Shown piece by piece: positions 7,738 to 16,313 of a stretch of 56,175 bases of DNA. The DNA lies in assembly GCA_009841605.1 (NCBI GenBank), contig VXLM01000094.1, forward strand, positions 1 to 56,175, read 5' to 3'. A program made the position numbers and the translations under genes. The notes beneath the pieces are model-generated. The model saw only the letters and a program-made list of their open reading frames with translations. It had not been told where the DNA came from and did not search any database. Origin of the DNA: Dehalococcoidia bacterium. Lineage in GTDB: Bacteria; Chloroflexota; Dehalococcoidia; Lucifugimonadales; VXLM01. The stretch's first letter is position 1; every line of letters begins with the position of its first letter.

Positions 7738-8720
7738 TGCCCCGCCAAACAACCATGACAGACACACGACTCAAATTCGTCGTCCCCGGGGACGACCCGC
7801 CACAGATCCAAGGTTCACCGCACCTCGACCGCCTCGATCCCTACGGTGATGTCGACCTCTACGTCGACCGCCCTTCGAGCATAGAAGAGCAGCTCGAACG
7901 TGCCCGTGACGCTCACGTCATCATCAACACTCGCGGCGCCGTCAAGTGGCCCGCAGAGGCCCTACGAGCCCTGCCGGATCTGCGGATGATCGCCACCTGC
8001 TCCATTGGCGTCGACATGATCGCCATCGACGTCGCCCGCGAGCTCGGAATCGTCGTCAGCAACCAGCCCGGACGCACCGCCCCCGTCGTTGCGGAGCACG
8101 TCATCGGCCTCATGTTCGCCGCCGCCAAGCGCGCCGCCTTCCAGACCATTGAGCTCAAGGCCGGACGCTGGACCCTCATGCAGAACGTAACGTTGCAGGG
8201 CAGCACCATCGGCATCGTCGGCACCGGCAACGTCGGACGCGAGGTCGCGCGCATCGCCAACGCCCTCGGCATGAAGTGCCTCGCGTGGACGTACAATCCC
8301 TCGCCCGAACGAGCCCAGGAACTGGGCGTAGAGTTCGTCGAACTGGACGAACTCTTGAAGGAGTCCGATGTCGTCAGCCTCCACGTCCGCCTCAGTCCTG
8401 ACAGCCGCCACATCATAGGCGCTCGTGAGCTTGCACTCATGAAGCCCGGCGCGCTCCTCATCAACGGCGGACGCGGCGAGTTGGTCGACGACACCGCCCT
8501 CGTAGAAGCCCTCCAATCAGGACACCTCGCCGGAGCCGGCCTCGACGTCTTCGCCGAGGAGCCGTTGCCACCCGACCATCCCATCCTAGGCTGCGATCAG
8601 GTCGTCCTGACGCCCCACCTCGCAGACCAGACCCCTGAGGGCGTCGAACTCCTCAACGAAGGCGCCGTCACTAACGTCATCGCCTTCCTGGAAGGCCGCC
8701 CCAACAACGTCGTCACGTGA
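7737..8720 (+). CDS. D-2-hydroxyacid dehydrogenase, phosphoglycerate dehydrogenase-like
   Basis: 327-residue NAD-dependent dehydrogenase. The Rossmann motif GIVGTGNVG follows an N-terminal substrate domain; the catalytic Arg lies in SLHVRLSPDSR, the Glu in VFAEEPLP and the His in LTPHLADQT, so all three active-site residues are present. It lacks the C-terminal ACT or regulatory domain of full-length SerA and could act on glyoxylate, hydroxypyruvate or another 2-keto acid. ATG 7737 overlaps the selenoprotein stop; a second ATG at 7755 is possible. Its own stop overlaps the GTG of the next gene by four bases, making a tightly coupled operon. Confidence 0.88.
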   Translation: MPRQTTMTDTRLKFVVPGDDPPQIQGSPHLDRLDPYGDVDLYVDRPSSIEEQLERARDAHVIINTRGAVKWPAEALRALPDLRMIATCSIGVDMIAIDVARELGIVVSNQPGRTAPVVAEHVIGLMFAAAKRAAFQTIELKAGRWTLMQNVTLQGSTIGIVGTGNVGREVARIANALGMKCLAWTYNPSPERAQELGVEFVELDELLKESDVVSLHVRLSPDSRHIIGARELALMKPGALLINGGRGELVDDTALVEALQSGHLAGAGLDVFAEEPLPPDHPILGCDQVVLTPHLADQTPEGVELLNEGAVTNVIAFLEGRPNNVVT

Positions 8721-9949
8721 GGGGCCCTTCACGAGTCAATTCGAGTACTGCCTCCCTGCGCCATCTGGGAACTGTGGCTGTCTGCATTCTGCTGGCCGCC
8801 ACTCTGCTTACATGTTCCGGTGAGAGCGAAGATTCAGCCTCCGACAAGCAGATAACAGAACTGGAGGCACAGGCCATGTCTCTCGAAGAGTCCCTTGAAG
8901 CCCTCACGGCCGAGAACACTGAACTGAAGAGCGAAATCGCGACCCTTCGCGGACAGTTGGATGATCGGGACGCCCGTATACAGGAACTTGAGGTGATCGC
9001 TTCGAAAATGGAGCTTGCCTTCACCGATAAGGAGCAATGGTCCAAGGACGATGCTAAGCAGAAGTCGCTTCCGGAAGGCACCATATTAGAAAGAACCGTA
9101 AGCCTTGTGGAGGCTTCCGACGGCGAGGTCCACTACGTCGACCACCCCAAACGAGGGGACCACACGGTCCTGGTTACGCCGCTGAAATTTGTAGACGGTG
9201 AGACTCCGCTCATCGTTTCGCTTCACGGTTTCGGCGGAGATTCCGCCTACCAGGCGACCTATGTCCCCCTTCACGAGCGCGTGAATACCGACGGGTTCGC
9301 CCTGCTGCTGCCCAACGGTGCCCTCAACGCCGGGGGAAATCGCTTCTGGAATCCCACCGACGAGTGCTGTGACGGCGGCAAGTCCGGTGGGGATGATGTC
9401 GCCTATCTGACCGAGCTTGTGGCGAATGCGCGAGAGATCAAGCAATTCGGGCCGGTGTACTTCTTCGGCTACTCCAACGGCGGGTTCATGTCACACCACA
9501 TGGCCTGCAAGGGTCTGCCCGGCCTTCGAGCCGTGGCTAGTCTCGCCGGTACGAGCTACGTTGAGGACTCCAGCTGCGACGGCGCGCCTCCTGTGTCCGT
9601 CCTGCACATCCACGGCACCGCCGACTCCGTGATCCTGTATGACGGTGATCAGAGTGAGCCCGACTCGAAGAGCGGCGGCAAAACGGCGTTCTACGCCGGG
9701 GCTCAGGACATGGTGACGCGCTGGAGCCGGCGCGCCGGATGCGAATGGCCCGAAGACCTCCGGCCCTACGCCACCCTCGACCTCGACCAATACGTTCCCG
9801 GCTCCGAGACCCAAGCATTTCGCCTGGAATCGGGCTGCACAGAGGGAATCACTATCGAGCTTTGGATGGGAGAGGGTAGCAGCCACGCCCCCGACTACGG
9901 CGACGCCTTCGCGGACGCTCTGCTGGACTGGCTGCTCTCACAAGACTAA
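8717..9949 (+). CDS. Lipoprotein with coiled coil and PHB-depolymerase/feruloyl-esterase-like hydrolase domain
   Basis: 410 residues. The N-terminal signal ends in LLTCSG, a likely lipoprotein cleavage site. A heptad-like Glu/Leu-rich stretch (roughly residues 43-98) predicts a coiled coil. The rest is an alpha/beta hydrolase like LpqC/Esterase_phd proteins: PLIVSLHGFGG (oxyanion region), nucleophile elbow GYSNGG, then VLHIHGTADSVI (acid region) and a C-terminal SSHAP containing the probable catalytic His. GTG start overlaps the upstream stop (GTGA). Likely cleaves ester bonds of polymers or plant-like phenolic esters outside the cell. Its link to the selenoproteins is positional only. Confidence 0.83.
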   Translation: MRGPSRVNSSTASLRHLGTVAVCILLAATLLTCSGESEDSASDKQITELEAQAMSLEESLEALTAENTELKSEIATLRGQLDDRDARIQELEVIASKMELAFTDKEQWSKDDAKQKSLPEGTILERTVSLVEASDGEVHYVDHPKRGDHTVLVTPLKFVDGETPLIVSLHGFGGDSAYQATYVPLHERVNTDGFALLLPNGALNAGGNRFWNPTDECCDGGKSGGDDVAYLTELVANAREIKQFGPVYFFGYSNGGFMSHHMACKGLPGLRAVASLAGTSYVEDSSCDGAPPVSVLHIHGTADSVILYDGDQSEPDSKSGGKTAFYAGAQDMVTRWSRRAGCEWPEDLRPYATLDLDQYVPGSETQAFRLESGCTEGITIELWMGEGSSHAPDYGDAFADALLDWLLSQD

Positions 9950-10038
9950 CTGCGCCCTGCCGATCCTCAACCGCCTTCTGACTCCAGTCCTCACTCACGA
10001 GTGTCTCGACTGTTCGCGTCTGTTCCGTACCCCGAATG

Positions 10039-11784
10039 TCAGTAGCCCCGTGCCTCGTCGGGCCCGATGGGCTGGACTCCGGCGCGAAGAATACCGGTGT
10101 CGGGGTCGATCATCACGCCGCGTGGCCGGGAGAATCCTCCGCCGGTGAATGGCTCCGGGACAACCTCAACGTTGTGTCCCATACGAGCCAGCGTCTCGAC
10201 CGTCTCCGTATCAATCCTGTGGTCGACGAAGGTCTCTCGCTCGGCGGCATCCACGCTCGGTGCCGTTATCGCCTCCTGCATACCCATCCCGAAGTCGACC
10301 ACGTTGGAAATCACGTGCGCCATGCGACACATGATTCTGCGCCCGCCCGGCGCTCCCACGGTGAGAAACGGCCTGCCGTCTCTGAGCACCATCAGGGGCG
10401 TCATGTTGTTCAGCCCGCGCTTGAATCCGGCGATCGAGTTTGCCGAGCCCGGCATGGGGTTGAAGACCGTCATCCCGTTGCTGAGCAGCACTCCCGTACC
10501 GGGCACGACAACGCCTGAGCCGAATTGCGCCACCGCCGTCTGCGTGCACGCCACCATGTTCCTGTCTCGGTCTATGACGCTGAAGTGCGTCGTGCAGTCG
10601 CCTTCGCTAGGGGGCGATGTCGGAAGAGCACCCTCCGGCCTCGCTTGAGGGTCGTAACGCCAGGGGTCGTGCAGGGGACTGTCTGCGTAGGCCACCCACG
10701 GCTGCGCCTCGCGCTCCTCCTCCAGCTTGGCAGTCGCGCTGTCAATGGAACGAGCAATCTCCCACGCGTACTCACTTGACAGGATCCCGTCCAGCGGTGC
10801 CGACCCGAAGTCCGGGTCCCCGACGAAGCTGTAGCGGTCAGCGAAGGCGTGTCGCGCCGCCTCGATGAACAGGTGCAGGTGCTCCGGCGAGCCGTGTTCC
10901 AGGCGGCCTAGGTCAAAGCTCTCCAGGATGTTGAGCGTCTGCAGCGTAGTGATCATGCCCGCCGGCGCTGGCGATCCAAGCAGCTCATGGCCTCTATATG
11001 AGGTCCTTACCGGATCGAGTACCTGCGCCTCGTAGTTGCCAAGGTCCTGCGCACTGAGGACTCCACGGTGTCGCCTCATCTCCTCGTCTATGGTTGCCGC
11101 TATCTCGCCCCGGTGCAGACCGTCCTTCCCCTCTCTGCCGATCCTTTCGAGAGTGTCGGCCAAGTCCCGCTGGACGACCCTTGCGCCAGGTGCAGGGGGA
11201 TAGCCGTCCGGCAGAAATACGCGCGCTGCCTCGCCGTACCGGACAAGCTTGGGCATGTTCCTGGCAATCGTCAGGCAGGTGTGAGGATCCGCCTCGAATC
11301 CCTCCCTCGCGTAGTGGACGGCCGGCTCCAGCAGCCGCTCCAGCGGGAGGGTGCCAAACAGCTCATGGGCGCGACACATCCCGGCCGTAACCCCCGGCAC
11401 GCCCACGGAGAGGTGTCCCATTGCGTTGGCGCGGTCTTCGACCTCGTATATCCCGTTACCCTGCACCGTCTGACCGATGACGCGAAACATGTCTGCCCTG
11501 GCGGCCTTGGGCGCGCGGTGACCGTAATCGACGGCTACGCTGCGACCCTCCCCGGTCATGTGGACGATCATCTGACCGTGACCGGCCACGGAGGAGTTCC
11601 ACGGCTCGATCACATTAAGGCAAAATCCGGTAGCGACGGCGGCGTCCACCGCATTTCCGCCGCTCTTGAGGACATCGACGCCTACTTGGGCCGCGATAGG
11701 GTGCGCGGTAGCAACGGCCCCATGCTCCACGACAACCTCGTCCTTGTCAGGTCGCCAGACGCTTTGTGTGTTTATCATCTTCAT
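10039..11784 (-). CDS. Gamma-glutamyltransferase family protein
   Basis: 581-residue N-terminal nucleophile hydrolase. The family start VEHGAVATAHPIAAQVG, the SGGNAVDAAVAT segment and the autoprocessing site GDCTTHFSVID with nucleophile Thr398 are clear, as is APGGRRI near the C-terminus. No signal peptide is seen, so unlike periplasmic Ggt it may be cytosolic, or the protein may belong to the acylase or oxamate-amidohydrolase branch of the family. Convergent with the esterase operon; the 89-base gap between them holds nothing I recognise. Confidence 0.88.
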   Translation of the reverse strand: MKMINTQSVWRPDKDEVVVEHGAVATAHPIAAQVGVDVLKSGGNAVDAAVATGFCLNVIEPWNSSVAGHGQMIVHMTGEGRSVAVDYGHRAPKAARADMFRVIGQTVQGNGIYEVEDRANAMGHLSVGVPGVTAGMCRAHELFGTLPLERLLEPAVHYAREGFEADPHTCLTIARNMPKLVRYGEAARVFLPDGYPPAPGARVVQRDLADTLERIGREGKDGLHRGEIAATIDEEMRRHRGVLSAQDLGNYEAQVLDPVRTSYRGHELLGSPAPAGMITTLQTLNILESFDLGRLEHGSPEHLHLFIEAARHAFADRYSFVGDPDFGSAPLDGILSSEYAWEIARSIDSATAKLEEEREAQPWVAYADSPLHDPWRYDPQARPEGALPTSPPSEGDCTTHFSVIDRDRNMVACTQTAVAQFGSGVVVPGTGVLLSNGMTVFNPMPGSANSIAGFKRGLNNMTPLMVLRDGRPFLTVGAPGGRRIMCRMAHVISNVVDFGMGMQEAITAPSVDAAERETFVDHRIDTETVETLARMGHNVEVVPEPFTGGGFSRPRGVMIDPDTGILRAGVQPIGPDEARGY

Positions 11785-11880
11785 AAAATACCAGGGTAAC
11801 CGGACCAGCAGGTCGTCTAGCAGAATCCGGTCCCTCTCCTCCCTCTGTGCTCTCTGTGTTCTCCGTGGTGAATCTTCGTC

Positions 11881-13050
11881 CTATCCCACGCTCCGCGAGT
11901 CCCTAAGCCGCCGAATGGGCTGTCCGCTTCGATAGGTGGCGACCCGCCAGATCCACTCCGCTGGCCCGAACAGAAAGCGACTCAGCCACGCCTGCGACCA
12001 CCAAATCTGCAGCGCCCACACGGCGAACACGAACCCCAGCACGACGCTACGGTTCAAAAAGTCGGCATCCCCGAGCAGCACCGTCAACACCAGCAAGCCC
12101 AGCACCGTCTGCGACAGATAGTTGGTCAACGCCATCCTCCCGACCGCGCGCAGTCGCTCCTTGAGCCAACTGACCTCGCGGTTGTTCCAGAGGATTATCA
12201 GGCTCATATACGCTAGCGAGGCGGGAATCGTGCCGAGCGTGTTGGGAATCTGGCCGATGAAGGCGATCTCACGGGAGTAATCGTTCATCGCGGTGATGAC
12301 GACTCCGGCGGCGGCAAGCGGCAGGCCGACGGCAAGCCCGACCACCGCCGTCAGTCGATACGTCCTCGCGGGCAGTCCGCCGTTCATGAACCCGGCGCGA
12401 TACAATCCGGCCCCAACGAGAATCAGCCCCAACGCGCGCAGAAAGAAACCAAACAGGAAGGGGAGCCCTACGATCTCATCGTCCGAGCGTTCTCCCGGCG
12501 TCCAGAGCCCGGCCAGGGATGCGTCGGTCGTGTTGGCGATGTTCTGTGCGAGCAATACGCAGGCGACGGACGATGCAAACACGACAACGCCAAGGGAGAC
12601 TAGCGCCCAATTCGGCAGCTTTCGCAGTGCGACGAGGAAGAGCGACGACACCGCGTAAACCATCAGCACGTCTCCGTCCCATAACAGGAAGTGGAGGCTG
12701 CCGATGAGCAGCAGCAGCACGTTTCGCCACAGGTTCAGAAGGACTGCTCGTCTTCCCTTGCCGCTGGCACGGTCGATGAATAGGATCATCCCCGCGCCAA
12801 ACAGCAGTGAAAACAGCCCCATGAACTTCTGATCGACGAAGACCTCGCCGAGGATGCCAACAGCCCAGTCGAGCGGTGTCTGTGAGGGACCCGCGCTCAG
12901 GTTGAAGTAGGGCGCGCTGCCGAGCCCAAAGTAGACGGCGTTCATCAACAGGATGCCGAGCACCGCAACTCCGCGTATCAGGTCGAGACTGGTTATCCGC
13001 CCGCTCTCACGAACCGGTCCTGAATCAGTGGTTTGAGTAGCCGCTGCCAA
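11881..13050 (-). CDS. DUF418/YeiB-like multi-pass membrane protein
   Basis: 389 residues with about nine or ten hydrophobic segments. The N-terminal motif RITSLDLIRGVAVLGILLMNAV and the C-terminal ALTNYLSQTVLGLLV segment are characteristic of the YeiB/DUF418 family, related to acyltransferase-3 proteins. Function in the family is poorly defined; modification or transport of surface molecules is a guess. Start is a TTG at 13050 with a weak upstream signal, so the start is uncertain. The short gap to the gamma-glutamyltransferase (11785-11880) carries a CTCTGTGTTCTCCGTGGTG-type dispersed sequence. Confidence 0.8.
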   Translation of the reverse strand: MAAATQTTDSGPVRESGRITSLDLIRGVAVLGILLMNAVYFGLGSAPYFNLSAGPSQTPLDWAVGILGEVFVDQKFMGLFSLLFGAGMILFIDRASGKGRRAVLLNLWRNVLLLLIGSLHFLLWDGDVLMVYAVSSLFLVALRKLPNWALVSLGVVVFASSVACVLLAQNIANTTDASLAGLWTPGERSDDEIVGLPFLFGFFLRALGLILVGAGLYRAGFMNGGLPARTYRLTAVVGLAVGLPLAAAGVVITAMNDYSREIAFIGQIPNTLGTIPASLAYMSLIILWNNREVSWLKERLRAVGRMALTNYLSQTVLGLLVLTVLLGDADFLNRSVVLGFVFAVWALQIWWSQAWLSRFLFGPAEWIWRVATYRSGQPIRRLRDSRSVG

Positions 13051-13202
13051 GAGATTAAGTTCCCTACGAGAGAATGGAAGGGGTCACGTAGCCCCGGATC
13101 GGAGGATGCCTGCGTGTGTACTGTGAAGGTAGCTGAACACATCGTCAAGTCATCCGGCGCTGTCCATACCCCGATATCTGCCTCCCAGCCAACCTACCGT
13201 AG

Positions 13203-13223
13203 GGGCAACCCTTGTGGTTGCCC
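13203..13223. repeat. GGGCAACC/GGTTGCCC hairpin repeat
   Basis: Second copy of the element at 4214-4234, again followed by a GCCCTCTGCG-type sequence. The surrounding gap 13051-13327 holds no gene I can support. Confidence 0.7.
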
Positions 13224-13327
13224 GTCCCCCTTCCCCTCTAACGATCTCCCCGCCCTCTGCGATAAATCCTTATCCCGACACACCGCTTTTGACTCTGCAC
13301 TCAAAGCCCATCCATAATAAATGCATC

Positions 13328-14122
13328 ATGGATGAACGACTCGCGACCAACCGCGCCAACTGGAACGAGCGCACCCCCGTCCACGCGGCCTCCGAATTCT
13401 ACGACGTGGAGGGCTTCAAGAAAGGCCGGATAACCCTGACCGACATCGAACGCCGCGAGGTCGGCGACGTATCCGGCAAGACGCTCCTCCATCTCCAGTG
13501 CCACTTCGGAATGGACACCATGTCGTGGTCCCGACTCGGCGCGAAGGCCACCGGCGTCGACATCTCCGACACCGCCATAGACCTCGCACGCTCTCTGAAC
13601 GACGAGATCGGCACGGACGCGCGCTTCATACGCTCAAACGTCTACGACCTCCCCGACGTGCTGGACGAAGAATTCGACATCGTCTTCACATCCTTGGGCG
13701 TCCTGTGCTGGCTGCCCGACCTCGACAGGTGGGCCTCGGTCGTCCACCACTTCCTCCGACCGGGCGGCACGGTTTACATACTCGATGGACATCCCTTCAT
13801 GGGCATCTACGAAGAGGACGATTCGGGTAACATTCGCCCGACATATGACTACTTCCACCAACAGTTCTACTTCGAAGGCAACCACCAGACCTACACCGGC
13901 GGAGATTCCATTGCCAGCCCCGTCTACGAGTGGCAACACAACCTCGGCGAGATAGTGACCGCCCTCGCCCGGTCCGGCCTCACCATAGAGTACCTCCACG
14001 AGTTCCCCATTTCCTTCTACCAAGCCTTCCCGAGCATGACCAAACAGGAAGACGGCTCGTGGCGCTTCCCAGAGCACAACGACTCCTTCCCCCAGTTGTT
14101 CTCGATCAAGGCCACCAAATGA
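13328..14122 (+). CDS. Class I SAM-dependent methyltransferase
   Basis: 264 residues. Motif I appears as LLHLQCHFGMDTMSW (near residue 55), followed by TGVDISDTAIDLAR (acidic residue at the end of beta 2) and LGVLCWLPDLDRW, the typical class I layout of UbiE/YcgJ-like methyltransferases. The frame is open from 13214, but that stretch includes a dispersed palindrome, so ATG 13328 is chosen. Substrate unknown; a small-molecule acceptor is likely from the size. Confidence 0.85.
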   Translation: MDERLATNRANWNERTPVHAASEFYDVEGFKKGRITLTDIERREVGDVSGKTLLHLQCHFGMDTMSWSRLGAKATGVDISDTAIDLARSLNDEIGTDARFIRSNVYDLPDVLDEEFDIVFTSLGVLCWLPDLDRWASVVHHFLRPGGTVYILDGHPFMGIYEEDDSGNIRPTYDYFHQQFYFEGNHQTYTGGDSIASPVYEWQHNLGEIVTALARSGLTIEYLHEFPISFYQAFPSMTKQEDGSWRFPEHNDSFPQLFSIKATK

Positions 14123-14194
14123 GGTCCGCCGCAAATCCCCGCACCGACCCCGACAGTTCTTGAGTGCAGGAAAATCTAACTTTTGCCCAACCCC

Positions 14195-14803
14195 ATGCAA
14201 ATCACCCTGATGCGACATGGTCGCTCCCGCGCCGACGACGAGATGGTGCACGAGGGAAGGTACGACTCGCCCCTCACTGACTTCGGGCGCGCCCAGGTGA
14301 GGTCCCGTGCCGAACAGTGGAAGCAGAGCGGCGTCACCTTCGACCTAATCGTTGCCAGTACCCTCGTCCGCGCATCCGAGAGCGCCCGGATCGTCGGCGA
14401 GTCGCTCGACGTCCCCATCGAGTACGACCCCGACTGGATGGAGCGCGACAACGGCCCCCTGGCCGGACTCCCCTTCGACGTGGCGAAGGAACGCTACCCC
14501 AGACCTGACTTCACCAACCCCTTCCAGCCCTTCGTCCCCTCTACCGGAGAAGGCGAGAGTGGATGGGAGCTAATGAGTCGAGGCGCAAGAGCCCTGCAGA
14601 GCGTAGTCAGAAAAGGTCGGCCCTCGACTCTGGTGGTCGCCCACGGCGGCATCCTCAACGCCGCCATGTACTGCCTTCTAGGCGTCTCGCCGCACCCCGG
14701 CGTTGTGCGCTTCGCCTTCGGCGACGCCTGCTTCGTACGCACCTCTTACGATCCCGAAAGCGACCAATGGACTATCAGGGAGATGTCCGCCCAGTCGGAC
14801 TGA
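14195..14803 (+). CDS. Histidine phosphatase-family protein (phosphoglycerate mutase-like)
   Basis: 202 residues. The phospho-acceptor motif LMRHGRS (His8) is at the N-terminus, VASTLVRASESARIV follows the SxxxRxxxTA pattern, and the second catalytic His is in VVAHGG. The size fits small broad-specificity phosphatases such as CobC or GpmB-like proteins rather than glycolytic mutase. A TTG at 14183 is in frame, but ATG 14195 puts the active His at the normal distance. Fourth in a run of plus-strand genes that may be separately transcribed. Confidence 0.87.
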   Translation: MQITLMRHGRSRADDEMVHEGRYDSPLTDFGRAQVRSRAEQWKQSGVTFDLIVASTLVRASESARIVGESLDVPIEYDPDWMERDNGPLAGLPFDVAKERYPRPDFTNPFQPFVPSTGEGESGWELMSRGARALQSVVRKGRPSTLVVAHGGILNAAMYCLLGVSPHPGVVRFAFGDACFVRTSYDPESDQWTIREMSAQSD

Positions 14804-14840
14804 TCCCCGTCTGATACACTCGATGTAAGGAGACATCACT

Positions 14841-15236
14841 ATGAAAATCACCCGAAACAACCACCCGGACATCTACCCCGCAGGCCCCACCTACATCCGC
14901 TCGATTCGCGCGGGCAACACCCTCTACCTCGCCGGCTGCACCGCCCGGAACTCCGACGCCGAGGGCGGCCCCGTGTTCGACCAGCTCCGCGTCACCCTCG
15001 ACCGCATCGTCCGCATCGTTGAGGCCTCGGGGGGAACGGCTTCCAACATCGTCGCCATGACCACCTACTCCACCGACATGCGTACCATGTGGCCCATCGA
15101 GGGCGAGCAGGTCGAGATATGGGACCACTACTTCAAAGGTGTCTGGCCCACCAACTCCTACGTCGAGGTCTCCGCGCTCGCCGAGCCGGGATTGAACGTC
15201 GAGGTCACGGCCACCGCCGTCCTCGACGACGACTAG
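14841..15236 (+). CDS. RidA/YjgF-family protein lacking the deaminase Arg
   Basis: 131 residues, the usual RidA length, with AGNTLYLAGCTA, TLDRIVRIVEASGG and VEVTATAV matching the trimeric Rid fold. RidA imine deaminases use a conserved Arg in a PARS context near residue 105; here the equivalent is PTNS with Asn105, so enamine/imine deaminase activity is doubtful and it belongs to another Rid subfamily. AGGAG sits about eight bases before ATG 14841. Transcribed with the phosphatase upstream (37-base gap). Confidence 0.87.
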   Translation: MKITRNNHPDIYPAGPTYIRSIRAGNTLYLAGCTARNSDAEGGPVFDQLRVTLDRIVRIVEASGGTASNIVAMTTYSTDMRTMWPIEGEQVEIWDHYFKGVWPTNSYVEVSALAEPGLNVEVTATAVLDDD

Positions 15237-15345
15237 TACCGTTCACACTAGAATACGATAGTCGAATTGAGCCGCACGTATCCCCTCTCCCGTCGTGGGA
15301 GAGGGCTAGGGTGAGGGTGCTTTGAGTAAGTTGCCAATATCGTAC
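15237..15345. repeat. Long form of the CTCTCCC repeat, about 105 bases
   Basis: The hairpin-plus-GTGAGGGT core (15282-15319) is flanked by TACCGT..AGTCGAATTGAG on the left and TTTGAGTAAGTTGCCAAT on the right. Both flanks recur, slightly diverged, at 18884-19028. The GNAT gene's candidate start lies inside it. Confidence 0.75.
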
Positions 15346-16155
15346 CGAAACGGCCCTAGCGATACCCTCACGGAACGCGTCGACCGGGCTATAGACGACT
15401 TCCCCTCCTACGCCGGCGAAGAACGCTTCGAAGCCGAAGGCGCGATATTCGTCAGAGATCGTTCGATTCCCGACAAGTACTACGCCAACCACGTCGAGCA
15501 GGTGACCGCATCGACCCTGGAGGAGATCGCCCGCCTGAGGGACCGCGGCGAGGTCGAGTACGAGGGATATCGACACCGCTGCTTCTATGTCGACTGCGAC
15601 ACGCCGACGGAGTTCGAGGCGTGGCTGCTCATGGAGGGTTACCAGCGCTCCGACTCCCTCGTGATGGTGCTCACCGGCGAACTGCGAGGCACACCGAAAC
15701 CCCACAAAATTAGCCTCGTCGAGACCGACGCCGACTGGCTCGCATACTACGACCTTATTGTCACGGCGGATCGAGAATCCGACAGCGGGGCTCCGCAGGT
15801 CGGTGACGGACGTGCGTCAGACGCAAGGGACCAACGCATCGCCATGTTGCAGTCGGTCTCCCCGCCCGTCCGATACTGGCTGGCATACGCCGAAGGAGGG
15901 CCGAGGGCCTTCTTCTCGTCATGGACGAGCACCGATGGAATAGCCGTCCTCGACGACCTCTACACTCATCCCGACTATCGCCGCCGGGGTCTCGCAACCG
16001 CCCTCGTCCACCACTGCGTGGCCGACAGCAGAGCAAGAGACGCCGGACCGGTCGCCCTCGAAACCGACCCAAGCGACACACCTAAGCTCATGTACGCCGC
16101 GATGGGCTTCCGCCCCCTATCCGTGTCCTACGAATACCTCAAGACCTTCGAGTGA
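15322..16155 (+). CDS. GNAT-family N-acetyltransferase
   Basis: 277 residues with a C-terminal GNAT domain: LDDLYTHPDYRRRGLATALVHH contains the acetyl-CoA pyrophosphate-binding R/Q-x-x-G-x-A signature, and KLMYAAMGF is the usual last strand and helix. The N-terminal 150 residues may be a degenerate second GNAT fold. The only obvious start (TTG 15322) is inside a dispersed repeat, so the first eight or so residues would be repeat-derived; the real start may be somewhat downstream. Acceptor substrate unknown. Confidence 0.78.
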   Translation: MSKLPISYRNGPSDTLTERVDRAIDDFPSYAGEERFEAEGAIFVRDRSIPDKYYANHVEQVTASTLEEIARLRDRGEVEYEGYRHRCFYVDCDTPTEFEAWLLMEGYQRSDSLVMVLTGELRGTPKPHKISLVETDADWLAYYDLIVTADRESDSGAPQVGDGRASDARDQRIAMLQSVSPPVRYWLAYAEGGPRAFFSSWTSTDGIAVLDDLYTHPDYRRRGLATALVHHCVADSRARDAGPVALETDPSDTPKLMYAAMGFRPLSVSYEYLKTFE

Positions 16156-16182
16156 ATTCATCTCGTTGAATCCCTCGCCTAA

Positions 16183-16212
16183 CCGTCATACCGGCGAAGG
16201 CCGGTATCCAGA
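16183..16212. repeat. Short inverted repeat, CCGTCATACCGGC..GCCGGTATCCAGA
   Basis: Copy of the short inverted-repeat family in the convergent gap between the GNAT and SDR genes. Confidence 0.78.
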
Positions 16213-16313
16213 GGGGTAGGGTTTCGGTGGGCTGATACAGCTAAAGTCGCCAGTCCAGTGAGATAGGCAAAGATCCCCGAAAGTGGTAATCCAGCACCTA
16301 ACACCCAGCACCC

